A DNA stretch of 64,000 nt, taken from Streptomyces violaceoruber (GTDB lineage: Bacteria; Actinomycetota; Actinomycetes; Streptomycetales; Streptomycetaceae). Under the pieces are notes generated by a model. That model was not told where the DNA came from, did no database searches, and saw only the letters and a list, made by a program, of their open reading frames with translations. The DNA lies in NCBI RefSeq assembly GCF_033406955.1, contig NZ_CP137734.1, positions 5,580,001 to 5,644,000 of the forward strand, written 5' to 3'. This document shows, one piece after another, positions 8,008 to 16,763 of the stretch; within the stretch, counting starts at the first letter, position 1; every line of letters starts with the position of its first letter. Made by a program: the position numbers and the translations under genes.

Positions 8008-8295
8008 GTGGACAAGAAGAACGCCCTGCGCGCCGGCGCCCTGGCAGCCGGTACGACGCTGATGATGCTGCTCATGTCGTCCCCCGCGCTCGCGCTGACG
8101 CGCGACGACGGCGACGACCCCGGCACCGGCCTGAGCGTCGTCGAGACGCTGGGTCTCTACGTCCTGGCCCCGCTCGCGCTGTTCGCGATCATCGCGGGCC
8201 TGGTCATGGTCCTGGACCGGTCCCACCCGGACCACCGGGTGTCGGTTCCCGGTACGAAGGGCAAGGCCAAGGGCAAGGTCGCCGCGAAGGCCTGA
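8008..8295 (+). CDS. Small secreted/membrane-anchored protein, unknown function
   Basis: This 95-residue protein has a signal peptide (Lys-rich start, hydrophobic core to about residue 30, ALA-L cleavage-like site). A short Asp/Gly-rich segment follows, then a transmembrane helix (about 47-70) and a Lys/Ala-rich cytoplasmic tail (KGKAKGKVAAKA). No ribosome site precedes the GTG. A TAACTT -10 box ends 6 bp before it, suggesting a leaderless transcript. It resembles small conserved Streptomyces membrane proteins without assigned function. Confidence 0.72.
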   Translation: MDKKNALRAGALAAGTTLMMLLMSSPALALTRDDGDDPGTGLSVVETLGLYVLAPLALFAIIAGLVMVLDRSHPDHRVSVPGTKGKAKGKVAAKA

Positions 8296-8328
8296 CCCGA
8301 CGCCCGGCCGCCCGCCCCAGTCTCACCG

Positions 8329-8371
8329 AGGGCGCCGTCCCACCGCACGCACGCGGAGGGGGCGGCGCCCT
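8329..8371. terminator. Two-way terminator between convergent genes
   Basis: Arms 8329-8337 and 8363-8371 form a 9-bp perfect stem between the small membrane protein and the MarR gene. A 15-bp direct repeat (CGCACGCACGCGGAG, about 8343-8357 and 8386-8400) overlaps it. Confidence 0.45.
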
Positions 8372-8409
8372 TCGGCGTTCCCGCCGCACGCACGCGGAGC
8401 GGGTGGCCC

Positions 8410-8928
8410 CTACTTCTCCGTACCGGCGAGGAGGTCCCGCAGCAGGCCGGCCAGCTGACCGGACCGTTCCGCGTCGAGGGAGGCCAGCGCCTCGGTCTGG
8501 GCGTCCAGGCCCACGCCGACCGCCTCGTCGATCAGCTCGAGGCCCCGTTCGGTGAGGGTGACCTGGAGTCCCCGGCGGTCGTGCGGGTCGGGGGAGCGGC
8601 GCAGCAGGCCCGCCCGTTCCAGCTTGTCCAGCCGGCCGGTCATGCCGCCGGTGGTCAGCATCAGCGTGGCCGACAGCTGCCGAGGCGAGAGCGTGTACGG
8701 CTCGCCGGAGCGGCGCAGGGTGGCCAGGGCGTCGAACTCCCCGCGCGAGATGCCGAAGCGCTCGTACGCCTTCTCCATCCGGTCGCCCATCGCGCGCGCC
8801 AGCCGGAAGACCCGGCCGAAGACCTCCATGGCGGCCGTGTCCAGGTCGGGCCGTACCGCCGCCCACTGGTCGATGATCACGTCGACGGGGTCCTTGCGCG
8901 GTCCGGGCTGCGGGGGGCGTTCAGTCAT
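8410..8928 (-). CDS. MarR-family transcriptional regulator
   Basis: This 172-residue protein has a MarR winged helix: the recognition region LSPRQLSATLMLTTGGMTGRLDKLERAGLL, then the wing RSPDPHDRRGLQVTLTERG with the family-typical Asp-x-Arg-Arg. The ATG at 8928 has no good ribosome site, so a very short leader is possible. It is divergent from an EamA exporter whose promoter contains an inverted repeat. By the usual logic of MarR/efflux pairs it represses that transporter and itself until a small aromatic ligand binds. That regulation is inference. Confidence 0.9.
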   Translation of the reverse strand: MTERPPQPGPRKDPVDVIIDQWAAVRPDLDTAAMEVFGRVFRLARAMGDRMEKAYERFGISRGEFDALATLRRSGEPYTLSPRQLSATLMLTTGGMTGRLDKLERAGLLRRSPDPHDRRGLQVTLTERGLELIDEAVGVGLDAQTEALASLDAERSGQLAGLLRDLLAGTEK

Positions 8929-8972
8929 GCGACGAGTATCGGGGCCATTCCGCTCGGCCGCAAGAAAGTGGC

Positions 8973-9001
8973 TTGACGGAAACTTGCTTAGAAGTAAGCT
9001 A
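8973..9001 (+). promoter_or_regulatory. EamA promoter with overlapping MarR-type operator
   Basis: A -35 TTGACG (8973-8978) is separated by 16 bp from a -10 TAAGCT (8995-9000). The inverted repeat GCTTA-gaag-TAAGC (8986-8999, weaker matches to 8984-9001) covers the spacer and the -10 box, where a repressor would block polymerase. Confidence 0.65.
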
Positions 9002-9040
9002 CTTGCCATCGAGCTTCATTCGCCTCCGAAGGGTGCCCTC

Positions 9041-10003
9041 ATGGCCGCCACCCGCCCCGCCGTCATCGCGCTCACCGCCCTCGCCCCCGTCTCCTGGGGC
9101 AGCACCTACGCCGTGACCACCGAGTTCCTGCCGCCCGACCGGCCCCTGTTCACCGGGCTGATGCGGGCCCTGCCCGCCGGCCTGCTGCTGCTCGCCCTCG
9201 CCCGGGTGCTGCCGCGCGGCGCCTGGTGGGGGAAGGCGGCGGTGCTGGGGGTGCTGAACATCGGGGCCTTCTTCCCGCTGCTGTTCCTCGCCGCCTACCG
9301 GATGCCCGGCGGAATGGCCGCCGTCGTCGGCTCGGTCGGCCCGCTCCTCGTCGTCGGCCTCTCGGCCCTCCTGCTCGGGCAGCGGCCCACCACCCGGTCC
9401 GTACTCACCGGCGTCGCCGCCGCGTCCGGCGTCAGCCTGGTGGTGCTGGAGGCGGCCGGGGCGCTGGACCCGCTCGGCGTGCTGGCGGCCCTCGCCGCCA
9501 CCGCCTCCATGTCCACCGGCACCGTGCTCGCGGGGCGCTGGGGCCGCCCCGAAGGCGTCGGCCCGCTCGCCCTCACCGGCTGGCAGCTGACCGCGGGCGG
9601 CCTGCTCCTGGCACCGCTCGCCCTGCTGGTCGAGGGTGCCCCGCCCGCCCTGGACGGCCCGGCCGTCGGCGGCTATCTCTACGTGGCGCTGGCCAACACG
9701 GCGCTGGCGTACTGGCTCTGGTTCCGCGGCATCGGCCGGCTCTCGGCCACTCAGGTCACCTTCCTCGGACCGCTCTCGCCGCTGACCGCCGCCGTGATCG
9801 GCTGGGCGGCACTCGGCGAGGCGCTCGGCCCGGTGCAACTGGCGGGGACGGCGCTGGCCTTCGGAGCGACCCTCGTGGGCCAGACGGTACCGAGCGCGCC
9901 GCGCACGCCGCCGGTCGCCGCGGGCGCCGGTCCGTTCAGTTCTGCTTCACGAAACGGTCGAAAAGATTCGATGGACCTGACGGGTACGGCCCTGCGACGG
10001 TAG
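9041..10003 (+). CDS. EamA (DMT superfamily) transporter
   Basis: This 320-residue membrane protein has about ten hydrophobic helices arranged as two EamA repeats (about residues 10-140 and 150-285). The start of the first repeat (LAPVSWGSTYAVTTEFLPP) and the end of the second (GPLSPLTAAVIGWAALGE) are typical of drug/metabolite exporters of the RhaT/EamA type. The C-terminal 35 residues are a polar tail. The ATG has GAAGGG upstream. It is divergent from and probably controlled by the MarR gene. The substrate is unknown. Confidence 0.9.
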   Translation: MAATRPAVIALTALAPVSWGSTYAVTTEFLPPDRPLFTGLMRALPAGLLLLALARVLPRGAWWGKAAVLGVLNIGAFFPLLFLAAYRMPGGMAAVVGSVGPLLVVGLSALLLGQRPTTRSVLTGVAAASGVSLVVLEAAGALDPLGVLAALAATASMSTGTVLAGRWGRPEGVGPLALTGWQLTAGGLLLAPLALLVEGAPPALDGPAVGGYLYVALANTALAYWLWFRGIGRLSATQVTFLGPLSPLTAAVIGWAALGEALGPVQLAGTALAFGATLVGQTVPSAPRTPPVAAGAGPFSSASRNGRKDSMDLTGTALRR

Positions 10004-10036
10004 GCCCGCCAGGCCTCCGACCAGGAAAGGACCTTC

Positions 10037-11023
10037 GTGGCCACAGCCGCCCGCCACACCACCGCCCGCCGCACCACCGCCCGCCGCACCAACGCCCGCC
10101 GCACCACCGCCCACCCCGCCGAAGCCCCCACGCCGACCGGCGACCCGGCGCGGCCGACGGCGCCCGTCGCCCTCGGTCTCGCGCTCGCCGTCCTCGCCAC
10201 CCTCGTCTGGTCCGGCAGCTTCGTCACCTCGCGGGCCCTCGGCGACAGCGTGCCGCCCGTCCAGCACGCGTTCTGGCGCTGGGTGGTGGCCCTCGCCGTC
10301 GTCGCCCCCTTCGGCGCCCGGCGGGCCTGGCGGCAGCGCGCACTGATCCGGCGCCACCTCGGCTTCGTGGTCCTCGCCTCCCTGCTCGGCGTGACCGTCT
10401 ACAACACCCTCGTCAACCAGGCCGGCGTCACCACCCCCGCCGCCAACATGGGCATGATCATGGCGGCGTCCCCGGTGCTCATGGCCCTGTGCGAACGCGC
10501 GGGCGGGGTGCGGCTCGGCGTCCGCCGGGTCGCCGGGCTGGGCGTGGCCTGCGCGGGCGTCCTGCTGCTCGTCGGAGGGGACGGCGCGGCCTTCTCGGCC
10601 GGCGACCTGTGGATGATCGCCGCCGCCTGCTGCTTCGGGTCGTACAGCGCGCTGCTGCGCCGCAGGCCCGAGGGGCTGGACGGGGTGGGGTTCCTGTTCA
10701 CCACGTTCCTCGCCGGCACCGTCCTGCTGCTTCCCGCGCACGGCGTCAGCCTCGCCGTCCAGGGCGGCTTCCACCCGACACCGGGCACCGTCTGGCCGCT
10801 CCTCTACGTCGGCGTCGCCTCCTCCGCCGTCGCCTTCTTCGCCTGGAACAAGGCGGTCTCCCTGATCGGACCGTCCCGCGCCGGGGCCGTCTACTACCTC
10901 CAGCCGGTGTGCGTCGCCCTGCTGTCCTGGACCCTGCTCGCCGAGCCCACCGGCTGGGCGCAGGCGGGCTGCATGGCGCTGATCCTCGGCGGCGTCGTCC
11001 TGGGCGCGGGGGCCCGCCGGTAG
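10037..11023 (+). CDS. EamA (DMT superfamily) transporter with Arg/Thr repeat N-terminus
   Basis: This 328-residue protein has ten predicted helices and two EamA repeats (first from about residue 42, ALAVLATLVWSGSFVTSRAL; second ending GPSRAGAVYYLQPVCVALLSWTLLAEP). The first 40 residues are soluble, and residues 8-26 are a Thr-Ala-Arg-Arg repeat encoded by a 15-bp tandem repeat. GTG start with AAAGGA before it. It lies 33 bp after the first EamA gene and is probably in the same transcript. The two proteins are not close copies. Confidence 0.88.
   Translation: MATAARHTTARRTTARRTNARRTTAHPAEAPTPTGDPARPTAPVALGLALAVLATLVWSGSFVTSRALGDSVPPVQHAFWRWVVALAVVAPFGARRAWRQRALIRRHLGFVVLASLLGVTVYNTLVNQAGVTTPAANMGMIMAASPVLMALCERAGGVRLGVRRVAGLGVACAGVLLLVGGDGAAFSAGDLWMIAAACCFGSYSALLRRRPEGLDGVGFLFTTFLAGTVLLLPAHGVSLAVQGGFHPTPGTVWPLLYVGVASSAVAFFAWNKAVSLIGPSRAGAVYYLQPVCVALLSWTLLAEPTGWAQAGCMALILGGVVLGAGARR
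10048..10110 (+). repeat. 15-bp tandem repeat inside the second EamA gene
   Basis: About four copies of a 15-bp unit (CGCCCGCCGCACCAC and close variants) encode Thr-(Thr/Asn)-Ala-Arg-Arg. Being a multiple of three, copy changes keep the frame. Confidence 0.6.
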
Positions 11024-11052
11024 GTCGCGGGGCCCGCCGGTAGGTTGCCGCC

Positions 11053-11970
11053 ATGGCCGACTGGGACCTCCGCAAGCTGCACATCCTGCGGACACTGCGG
11101 GAGAGGGGCACGGTGACGGCGACGGCCGAGGCGCTGCACATGACGCCGTCCGCCGTCTCCCAGCAGCTGACGAACCTCTCCAAACAGCTCGGCGTGGAGC
11201 TGCTCCGGGCCCAGGGCAGAAGGGTCCGGCTGACGGACGCGGCCCGGCTGGTGCTGCGGCACGCCGAGGCGGTGTTCGAGCAACTGGAGCGCGCCGACGC
11301 CGAGTTGGCGGCCCACCTGCGCGGGGAGGCGGGCGAGGTCCGGGTCGGTGCCTTCTCCACCGCCGTGCCCGCCCTCGTCGTTCCGGCCGTCACCGCGCTG
11401 CGCGCCTCGCGCCCCGGGATCGCGGTGCGGGTGCGGGAGGCCGAGGCGCAGGAGGTGTACGAGCTGCTGGCCGCCGGGGAGGTGGACCTCGCGCTGTCGC
11501 TGGCCGCGCAGGCGCCGAGCGCCGTCGACCCGCGCTTCACCCGCGTCCCGCTGTTCGCCGACCCGCTGGACGTCGCCCTGCCCGGGGACCATCCGCTGGC
11601 CCGCGCGGAGCGGCTGCGGCTGGCCGACCTCGCGGCCGAACCGTGGATCTTCGGCGCCGGCGGGCCCTGGTCCGACATCACGCGCGGCGCCTGCGAGGCC
11701 GCCGGGTTCCGCCCCCACCAGGCCCATGCGGCGGCCGGCTGGCCGGCCATCCTCGCCATGGTCGAGGCGGGCATGGGGGTCGCCCTGGTCCCGCGCATGG
11801 CGGCCGTGCCCCGGGGCGGGGTGGCGATGCGCGAACTGCGCGCGGACCGCCCCGTCCGGCACGTGGTCGCGGCCGTGCGCAGGGGCGCCGGTGAGGACGG
11901 GGCCGTCGGCACCGTCCTCACCGCGCTGCGCGACGCGGCGGACGGGCGCCCCGGCACGCCCGGCCACTGA
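11053..11970 (+). CDS. LysR-family transcriptional regulator
   Basis: This 305-residue protein has an N-terminal LysR helix-turn-helix (LRKLHILRTLRERGTVTATAEALHMTPSAVSQQ begins at residue 6). A linker helix and a periplasmic-binding-like effector domain (about 92-295) follow. The start lies 29 bp after an EamA gene in the same direction, so it may control that transporter or be part of its operon. A 17-bp direct repeat crosses the EamA stop and runs up to this start. The effector is unknown. Confidence 0.9.
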   Translation: MADWDLRKLHILRTLRERGTVTATAEALHMTPSAVSQQLTNLSKQLGVELLRAQGRRVRLTDAARLVLRHAEAVFEQLERADAELAAHLRGEAGEVRVGAFSTAVPALVVPAVTALRASRPGIAVRVREAEAQEVYELLAAGEVDLALSLAAQAPSAVDPRFTRVPLFADPLDVALPGDHPLARAERLRLADLAAEPWIFGAGGPWSDITRGACEAAGFRPHQAHAAAGWPAILAMVEAGMGVALVPRMAAVPRGGVAMRELRADRPVRHVVAAVRRGAGEDGAVGTVLTALRDAADGRPGTPGH

Positions 11971-11979
11971 GCCGCGTAC

Positions 11980-13317
11980 TCAGCGCTGTGGCGTGGTGCC
12001 GGGGCGAAACGTCACGTGCGGGGTGTAGTAGAAGCCTCCGCCACTGACCTCGTTGCCGGTGACCTCGACATCGCTGACCGGCGAGACGAACCCGACCGTG
12101 TCGGCGCTCACGCGGACCGCGTTGCGCGAGGCCCCCGAAGCGCCCGCCGCCACGGTCACCCGGTTGCCGATGATGTCGACCCCGGAGACGGGGTTCGCCC
12201 CCACCTGGACCGGTGGCTGGGTGAACCTGCGCGCCGACACGGAACTGACGTAGACCCCGCCGACGCTGTTGTTGATCGTGTTGTCGCGGACGACGATGTC
12301 GGTGGTGTTCATCGCGCCGATGGCGTCCCACTTGGCGCCGTCCACGACGTTGCCCTCGATCAGCACGCGCGCGTGCACCTGGCCGACCTTCTCGCCGCCG
12401 GTGTGCGATCCGACCAGCTTCGCCCAGGACGGCTGGGACCCGGACGGGCCCGCGTAGTTGCGCTGGACCTGCACGTCCACGGTCGGGGTGCCGTCGTGGG
12501 CTCCGGCCCAGGTGTTGCCGGACAGGGGCAGGTCGAGCTGGACGGCCTCACCCTGCCACAGGCCCCACGTCGGATTCTCAACCCACCCCTTGAAGAAGCA
12601 GTCCCGTACTGCACCCCGGCGCACGGCGTTGAGTTCGACCCCGTGCCACCACTTGACGTTCCAGACCGTCACTCCCTCGACCTCCACGTCCTGGGTGTGG
12701 GTGAAGGTCAGCACGTTCATGGGCGGCGCCTTGTCGGCACGTGCCCGCGCGGGCCCGGAGTCGTTCCACACGTACGCGGAGATGGGGTCCCATTCGCCGC
12801 CCTTGACCATGATGTTGCCCGGAGCCGAGTAGCCCTGCGTGCCGGAAGGGACGTGGTTGAGCAACATGGTGGCGGCTCTGGCGCCGCTGACCGCGGGCGC
12901 GCCGAACGTCCCCTGGCCGTCCGTGGCGTACTCCGGGCTGGGTGAGTGCTGGTTCGTCCGGTCCAGGGTGTACCGCTTGGTCACCGTGCCGAACTTGGCG
13001 ACGAAGCGGGCGCCGGTGCCGTCCAGGACCGTGTTGGCGCCGATGATCAGGGTGTTGAGCAGCGTGTAGGTGGGGACGCCCGCGTACCCGGCCTTCACGA
13101 TGATCCGGCCCTTGTCGTCGACGCCGTGCGGGCCGACGACGCCCGCCGCCGCGTCGTCCAACGCCTTGCGCAGTGCACGGACGTGCGCCGCCTCGCCCGC
13201 GACGGACGGATTGATGCCCGCGGCGCTGGCCCTGCCCGCCGACGCCGCCCCTCCCACCACGGTGACGGCTCCGGCCACGCTCCCGCGCAGCAGTCCCCGT
13301 CGGCTGATTCCCGTCAT
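11980..13317 (-). CDS. Tat-exported right-handed beta-helix protein
   Basis: The product is 445 residues. The start carries a twin-arginine signal (Ser5-Arg6-Arg7-Gly-Leu-Leu, then a hydrophobic Ala/Val/Gly core ending ASAGRASAA). From about residue 50 the chain shows repeating short turns with Asn/Asp ladders (ANTVLDGTGARF, NVLTFTHTQDVEVEGVTVWN, IVVRDNTINNSVGGVYVSS, VDIIGNRVTV, DVEVTGNEVSGG). This is the pattern of parallel beta-helix (pectate-lyase-like/NosD-like) proteins. I see no diagnostic pectate-lyase calcium or Arg site, so the enzymatic activity, if any, is open. Probably extracellular and folded before export; may act on polysaccharides. Confidence 0.8.
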   Translation of the reverse strand: MTGISRRGLLRGSVAGAVTVVGGAASAGRASAAGINPSVAGEAAHVRALRKALDDAAAGVVGPHGVDDKGRIIVKAGYAGVPTYTLLNTLIIGANTVLDGTGARFVAKFGTVTKRYTLDRTNQHSPSPEYATDGQGTFGAPAVSGARAATMLLNHVPSGTQGYSAPGNIMVKGGEWDPISAYVWNDSGPARARADKAPPMNVLTFTHTQDVEVEGVTVWNVKWWHGVELNAVRRGAVRDCFFKGWVENPTWGLWQGEAVQLDLPLSGNTWAGAHDGTPTVDVQVQRNYAGPSGSQPSWAKLVGSHTGGEKVGQVHARVLIEGNVVDGAKWDAIGAMNTTDIVVRDNTINNSVGGVYVSSVSARRFTQPPVQVGANPVSGVDIIGNRVTVAAGASGASRNAVRVSADTVGFVSPVSDVEVTGNEVSGGGFYYTPHVTFRPGTTPQR

Positions 13318-13544
13318 TGCCCCGCCCCCACTTCTCGGCCACCGGCCGATCTGGTCGAACCACGGCGGACGATTCGCGCCCAGCGGTGGCCTTCGTCGCC
13401 CCCTCGGTCAAGTGCCCCATCGAACGGGGGATTGGCCCGAGTGTCTACCTCGGGAACCGGGCGAAAGCGAGAACCGGCAGGTCGAGGTCATGATCTGTGT
13501 CACGAGCGGCACGTGAGCCGCCGCGCCGGAGCAGGAACGCGAAC

Positions 13545-13573
13545 GGGGCGCCCAGTACGACACCGGGCGCCCC
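13545..13573 (-). terminator. Terminator of the first pepN gene
   Basis: A 9-bp perfect stem GGGGCGCCC/GGGCGCCCC (13545-13553, 13565-13573) with an 11-nt loop, about 20 bp past the stop of the leftward aminopeptidase gene. Confidence 0.65.
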
Positions 13574-13591
13574 CTCGTACGTACCGACCGC

Positions 13592-16162
13592 CTACGCGGC
13601 CGCCGCGTCCGCCGCCTGCGCCCGCAGGGCGCGCTCGATGCCGGAGCGGGACTCCGAGACCAGCCGGCGCAGAGCCGCGTTCGGCTCGGCGGAGGCCAGC
13701 CACGCGTCCGTGCGGTCCAGGGTGTCCTGCGACACCTGCACCGCCGGGTACAGGCCGACCGCGATCTGCTGGGCCATCTCGTGCGAACGAGACGCCCAGA
13801 CGTCCTTCAGCGCCTCGAAGTACCGCTCCGTGTACGCCGCCAGCAGCTCGCGCTGGTCGGTCTGGACGAAGCCGGCGATGACCGCCTCCTGGACGGCGTT
13901 CGGCAGCTTGTCGGACTCCACGACCGACTCCCAGGCCTCCGCCTTGGCCGCCTCGGTCGGGCGGGCCGCCCGTGCGGTGGCCGCGTGGCGCTCACCTGCG
14001 GCGGTCTTGTCCCGCTCGTACTCGGCCGCGATCTCCGACCCGCCGAACCGGCCCACGGCCGCGAGCCGCTGCACGAACGCCCAGCGCAGCTCGGTGTCGA
14101 CGGCCAGGCCCTCGATCGTCTGCGTGCCGTCCAGCAGCGCGTCCAGCAGATCCAGCTGCTCCGGCGTCCGCGCCGTCGCCGCGAACGCCCGCGCCCACGC
14201 CAGCTGGTGGTCGCTGCCCGCCTCGGCGGCCCGCAGGTGGGCCAGCGTGGCCTCGGTCCAGCGGGTGAGCAGCGCCTCGCGGGCGGTGGGGGCGGCGTAC
14301 TGGTCGATGGCCAGCTTCACCTGGCGGTGCAGCGACTGCACGACACCGATGTCGGACTCCTTGCCGATGCCGGACAGCACCAGCGCCAGGTAGTCCCGGG
14401 TCGCCAGCTCCCCGTCCCGGGTCATGTCCCACGCCGACGCCCAGCACAGGGCGCGGGGGAGGGACTCCGTGAAGTCGCCCAGGTGCTCGGTGACCACCGC
14501 GAGCGACTGCTCGTCCAGGCGGACCTTCGCGTACGAGAGGTCGTCGTCGTTGAGCAGGAGCACCGCCGGGCGGGCCTTGCCGACCAGCTGCGGCACGGCC
14601 GTCAGCTCGCCGTCCACGTCCAGCTCGACCCGGTCGCCGCGCACCAGCTTGCCGGCGCCGTCGAGGTCGTAGGCGCCGATCGCGATGCGGTGCGGGCGCA
14701 GCGTCGGCTCGCCCTTGGCGCCGGCGGGCAGGGCGGGGGCCTCCTGGCGGATGGCGAAGGAGGTGATGACACCGTCGGCGTCGGTCTCGATCTCCGGGCG
14801 GAGCACGTTGATGCCGGCCGTCTCCAGCCACGCCTTCGACCAGGTCTTCAGGTCGCGCCCCGAGGTCTCCTCCAGCGCGCCCAGCAGGTCGGACAGGCGG
14901 GTGTTGCCGAACGCGTGCCGCTTGAAGTACGCCTGCACGCCCTTGAAGAACGCCTCTTCACCGACGTAGGCGACGAGCTGCTTGAGGACGCTGGCGCCCT
15001 TGGCGTACGTGATGCCGTCGAAGTTGACGAGCACGTCGTCCAGGTCGCTGATGTCCGCCATGATCGGGTGCGTGGACGGCAGCTGGTCCTGCCGGTACGC
15101 CCAGGTCTTCATCTGGTTGGCGAACGTCGTCCACGAGTGCGGCCACTTCGAGCCCGGCGCGGCGGTCTGGCAGGCGGCCTCGGCGTAGGTGGCGAACGAC
15201 TCGTTCAGCCACAGGTCGTTCCACCACTCCATGGTGACCAGGTCGCCGAACCACATGTGCGCCAGCTCGTGCAGGATCGTCGCCGCCCGCACCTCGTACG
15301 CGGCGTCCGTCACCTTGGAGCGGAACACGTACTGGTCGCGGATGGTCACCGCGCCCGCGTTCTCCATCGCGCCCGCGTTGAACTCCGGCACGAAGAGCTG
15401 GTCGTACTTCTTGAACGGGTACGCGTAGTCGAACTTCTCCTGGAACCAGTCGAAGCCCTGCCGGGTGACCTCGAAGATCGCGTCCGCGTCGAGGTGCTCG
15501 GCCAGCGAGGGACGGCAGTAGATGCCGAGCGGGACGGACTGGCCGTCCTTCTCGTACACGCTGTGCACCGAGTGGTACGGGCCGACGATCAGCGCCGTGA
15601 CGTACGACGAGATGCGCGGGGTCGGCTCGAACTCCCAGACATTGTCCTTCGGCTCGGGAGTCGGCGAGTTGGAGATGACCGTCCAGCCCTCGGGGGCCTT
15701 CACGGTGAACTGGAACGTCGCCTTCAGGTCCGGCTGCTCGAAGCTCGCGAAGACGCGGCGCGCGTCCGGCACCTCGAACTGGGTGTACAGGTAGGCCTGG
15801 TCGTCCACCGGGTCGACGAACCGGTGCAGGCCCTCGCCGGTGTTGGTGTAGGCGCAGTCGGCGACCACGCGCAGGATGTTGCGTCCCGGCAGCAGGCCCG
15901 GCAGGGCGATGCGGGAGTCCTGGAACACCTCGGCGGCGTCGAGGGCGTCGCCGTTCAGCGTCACCTCGTGGACCGTCGGGGCGACCAGGTCGATGAAGGA
16001 CTCGCCGCCGCCCTCGGCGACGTCGAAGCGCACCGTGGTCACGGACCGGTAGGTGCCGCCCTCCTGCGCGCCGGTGAGGTCGAGATCGATCTCGTACGAG
16101 TCAACGGTCAGCAGCGTCGCCCGCTGCCGCGCCTCTTCGCGAGTCAGGTTTGTGCCAGGCAC
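13592..16162 (-). CDS. pepN: Aminopeptidase N (M1 zinc metallopeptidase)
   Basis: The 856 residues match the usual length of actinobacterial PepN. It removes N-terminal residues from peptides in the cytosol. The exopeptidase motif GAMEN is at 264-268. The zinc site is His298-Glu299-x2-His302 with the third ligand Glu321 (WLNESFATY). An N-terminal beta domain and a C-terminal all-helical ERAP1-like domain (about 530-850) flank the thermolysin-like core. The GTG at 16162 has GAGGAG 9 bp upstream. A second M1 enzyme that starts with the same MPG-x-NL pattern lies at 25729-28302, so the two are paralogues. Confidence 0.95.
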   Translation of the reverse strand: MPGTNLTREEARQRATLLTVDSYEIDLDLTGAQEGGTYRSVTTVRFDVAEGGGESFIDLVAPTVHEVTLNGDALDAAEVFQDSRIALPGLLPGRNILRVVADCAYTNTGEGLHRFVDPVDDQAYLYTQFEVPDARRVFASFEQPDLKATFQFTVKAPEGWTVISNSPTPEPKDNVWEFEPTPRISSYVTALIVGPYHSVHSVYEKDGQSVPLGIYCRPSLAEHLDADAIFEVTRQGFDWFQEKFDYAYPFKKYDQLFVPEFNAGAMENAGAVTIRDQYVFRSKVTDAAYEVRAATILHELAHMWFGDLVTMEWWNDLWLNESFATYAEAACQTAAPGSKWPHSWTTFANQMKTWAYRQDQLPSTHPIMADISDLDDVLVNFDGITYAKGASVLKQLVAYVGEEAFFKGVQAYFKRHAFGNTRLSDLLGALEETSGRDLKTWSKAWLETAGINVLRPEIETDADGVITSFAIRQEAPALPAGAKGEPTLRPHRIAIGAYDLDGAGKLVRGDRVELDVDGELTAVPQLVGKARPAVLLLNDDDLSYAKVRLDEQSLAVVTEHLGDFTESLPRALCWASAWDMTRDGELATRDYLALVLSGIGKESDIGVVQSLHRQVKLAIDQYAAPTAREALLTRWTEATLAHLRAAEAGSDHQLAWARAFAATARTPEQLDLLDALLDGTQTIEGLAVDTELRWAFVQRLAAVGRFGGSEIAAEYERDKTAAGERHAATARAARPTEAAKAEAWESVVESDKLPNAVQEAVIAGFVQTDQRELLAAYTERYFEALKDVWASRSHEMAQQIAVGLYPAVQVSQDTLDRTDAWLASAEPNAALRRLVSESRSGIERALRAQAADAAAA

Positions 16163-16274
16163 GCGGTCATCTCCTCGTTATGTGTGGGTTGCGCCATCCT
16201 TCCACGTGCCCCGCACCGAACGCGATGTCCGTTTCCCGCCGGTGCGCGGACCTTCCGCGCGTGAGCCTTGACGC

Positions 16275-16751
16275 ATGAACGCCCACACGGCACGACCCAT
16301 TCCCGCGGCCACCCTCGAGGAACTGCGCGTCGCCGACGACGCGGGCCGCGTCCCCGCACCCGTGGCCGACGACGAGGGCGGCACGCCGCTGCGCTGCTGC
16401 CTGCGCCGCAGCCGCGCCGGGGAGCACATCGCCCTCGTCTCCTACGCCCCGCTGCGCCGCTGGGCGGCGGAAACGGGCGCCGACCCGGGCGCCTACGACG
16501 AGCAGGGCCCCGTCTTCATCCACGCCGAGCAGTGCGCGGGACCGGACGGCGACGGCCTCGCGTTCACCAACGCGCACCGCACCGTCCGCCGCTACTCCGC
16601 CGACGGACGCATCCTGGGCGGACGCCTGGTCGGTTCCGGCGACGACTTCGCGCCCGCCCTCCGGGAAGCGCTCGACGACCCGGCCGTGGCGTTCGTCCAC
16701 GTCCGGGCCGTCGAGTACGGCTGCTTCCTGTACGAGGTGCGCCGGGACTGA
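16275..16751 (+). CDS. DUF1203 domain-containing protein
   Basis: This 158-residue soluble protein looks like the DUF1203 family: the Cys-Cys stretch PLRCCLRRSRAGEHIALVSYAPL (from about residue 38), then GPVFIHAEQC (about 78-87), and an end with VEYGCFLYEVRRD. The paired cysteines and the His-Ala-x2-Cys are the conserved family features, but the function is unknown. Its ATG lacks a clear ribosome site. It is divergent from pepN across 112 bp. Confidence 0.75.
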   Translation: MNAHTARPIPAATLEELRVADDAGRVPAPVADDEGGTPLRCCLRRSRAGEHIALVSYAPLRRWAAETGADPGAYDEQGPVFIHAEQCAGPDGDGLAFTNAHRTVRRYSADGRILGGRLVGSGDDFAPALREALDDPAVAFVHVRAVEYGCFLYEVRRD

Positions 16752-16763
16752 GCCCCGCCCGGC

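Noticed and set aside
11980..13317. Phage tail-spike or pectate lyase assignment for the beta-helix protein
   Set aside because: It has a Tat signal and no phage genes nearby, and the diagnostic pectate-lyase residues were not seen, so only the fold is called.
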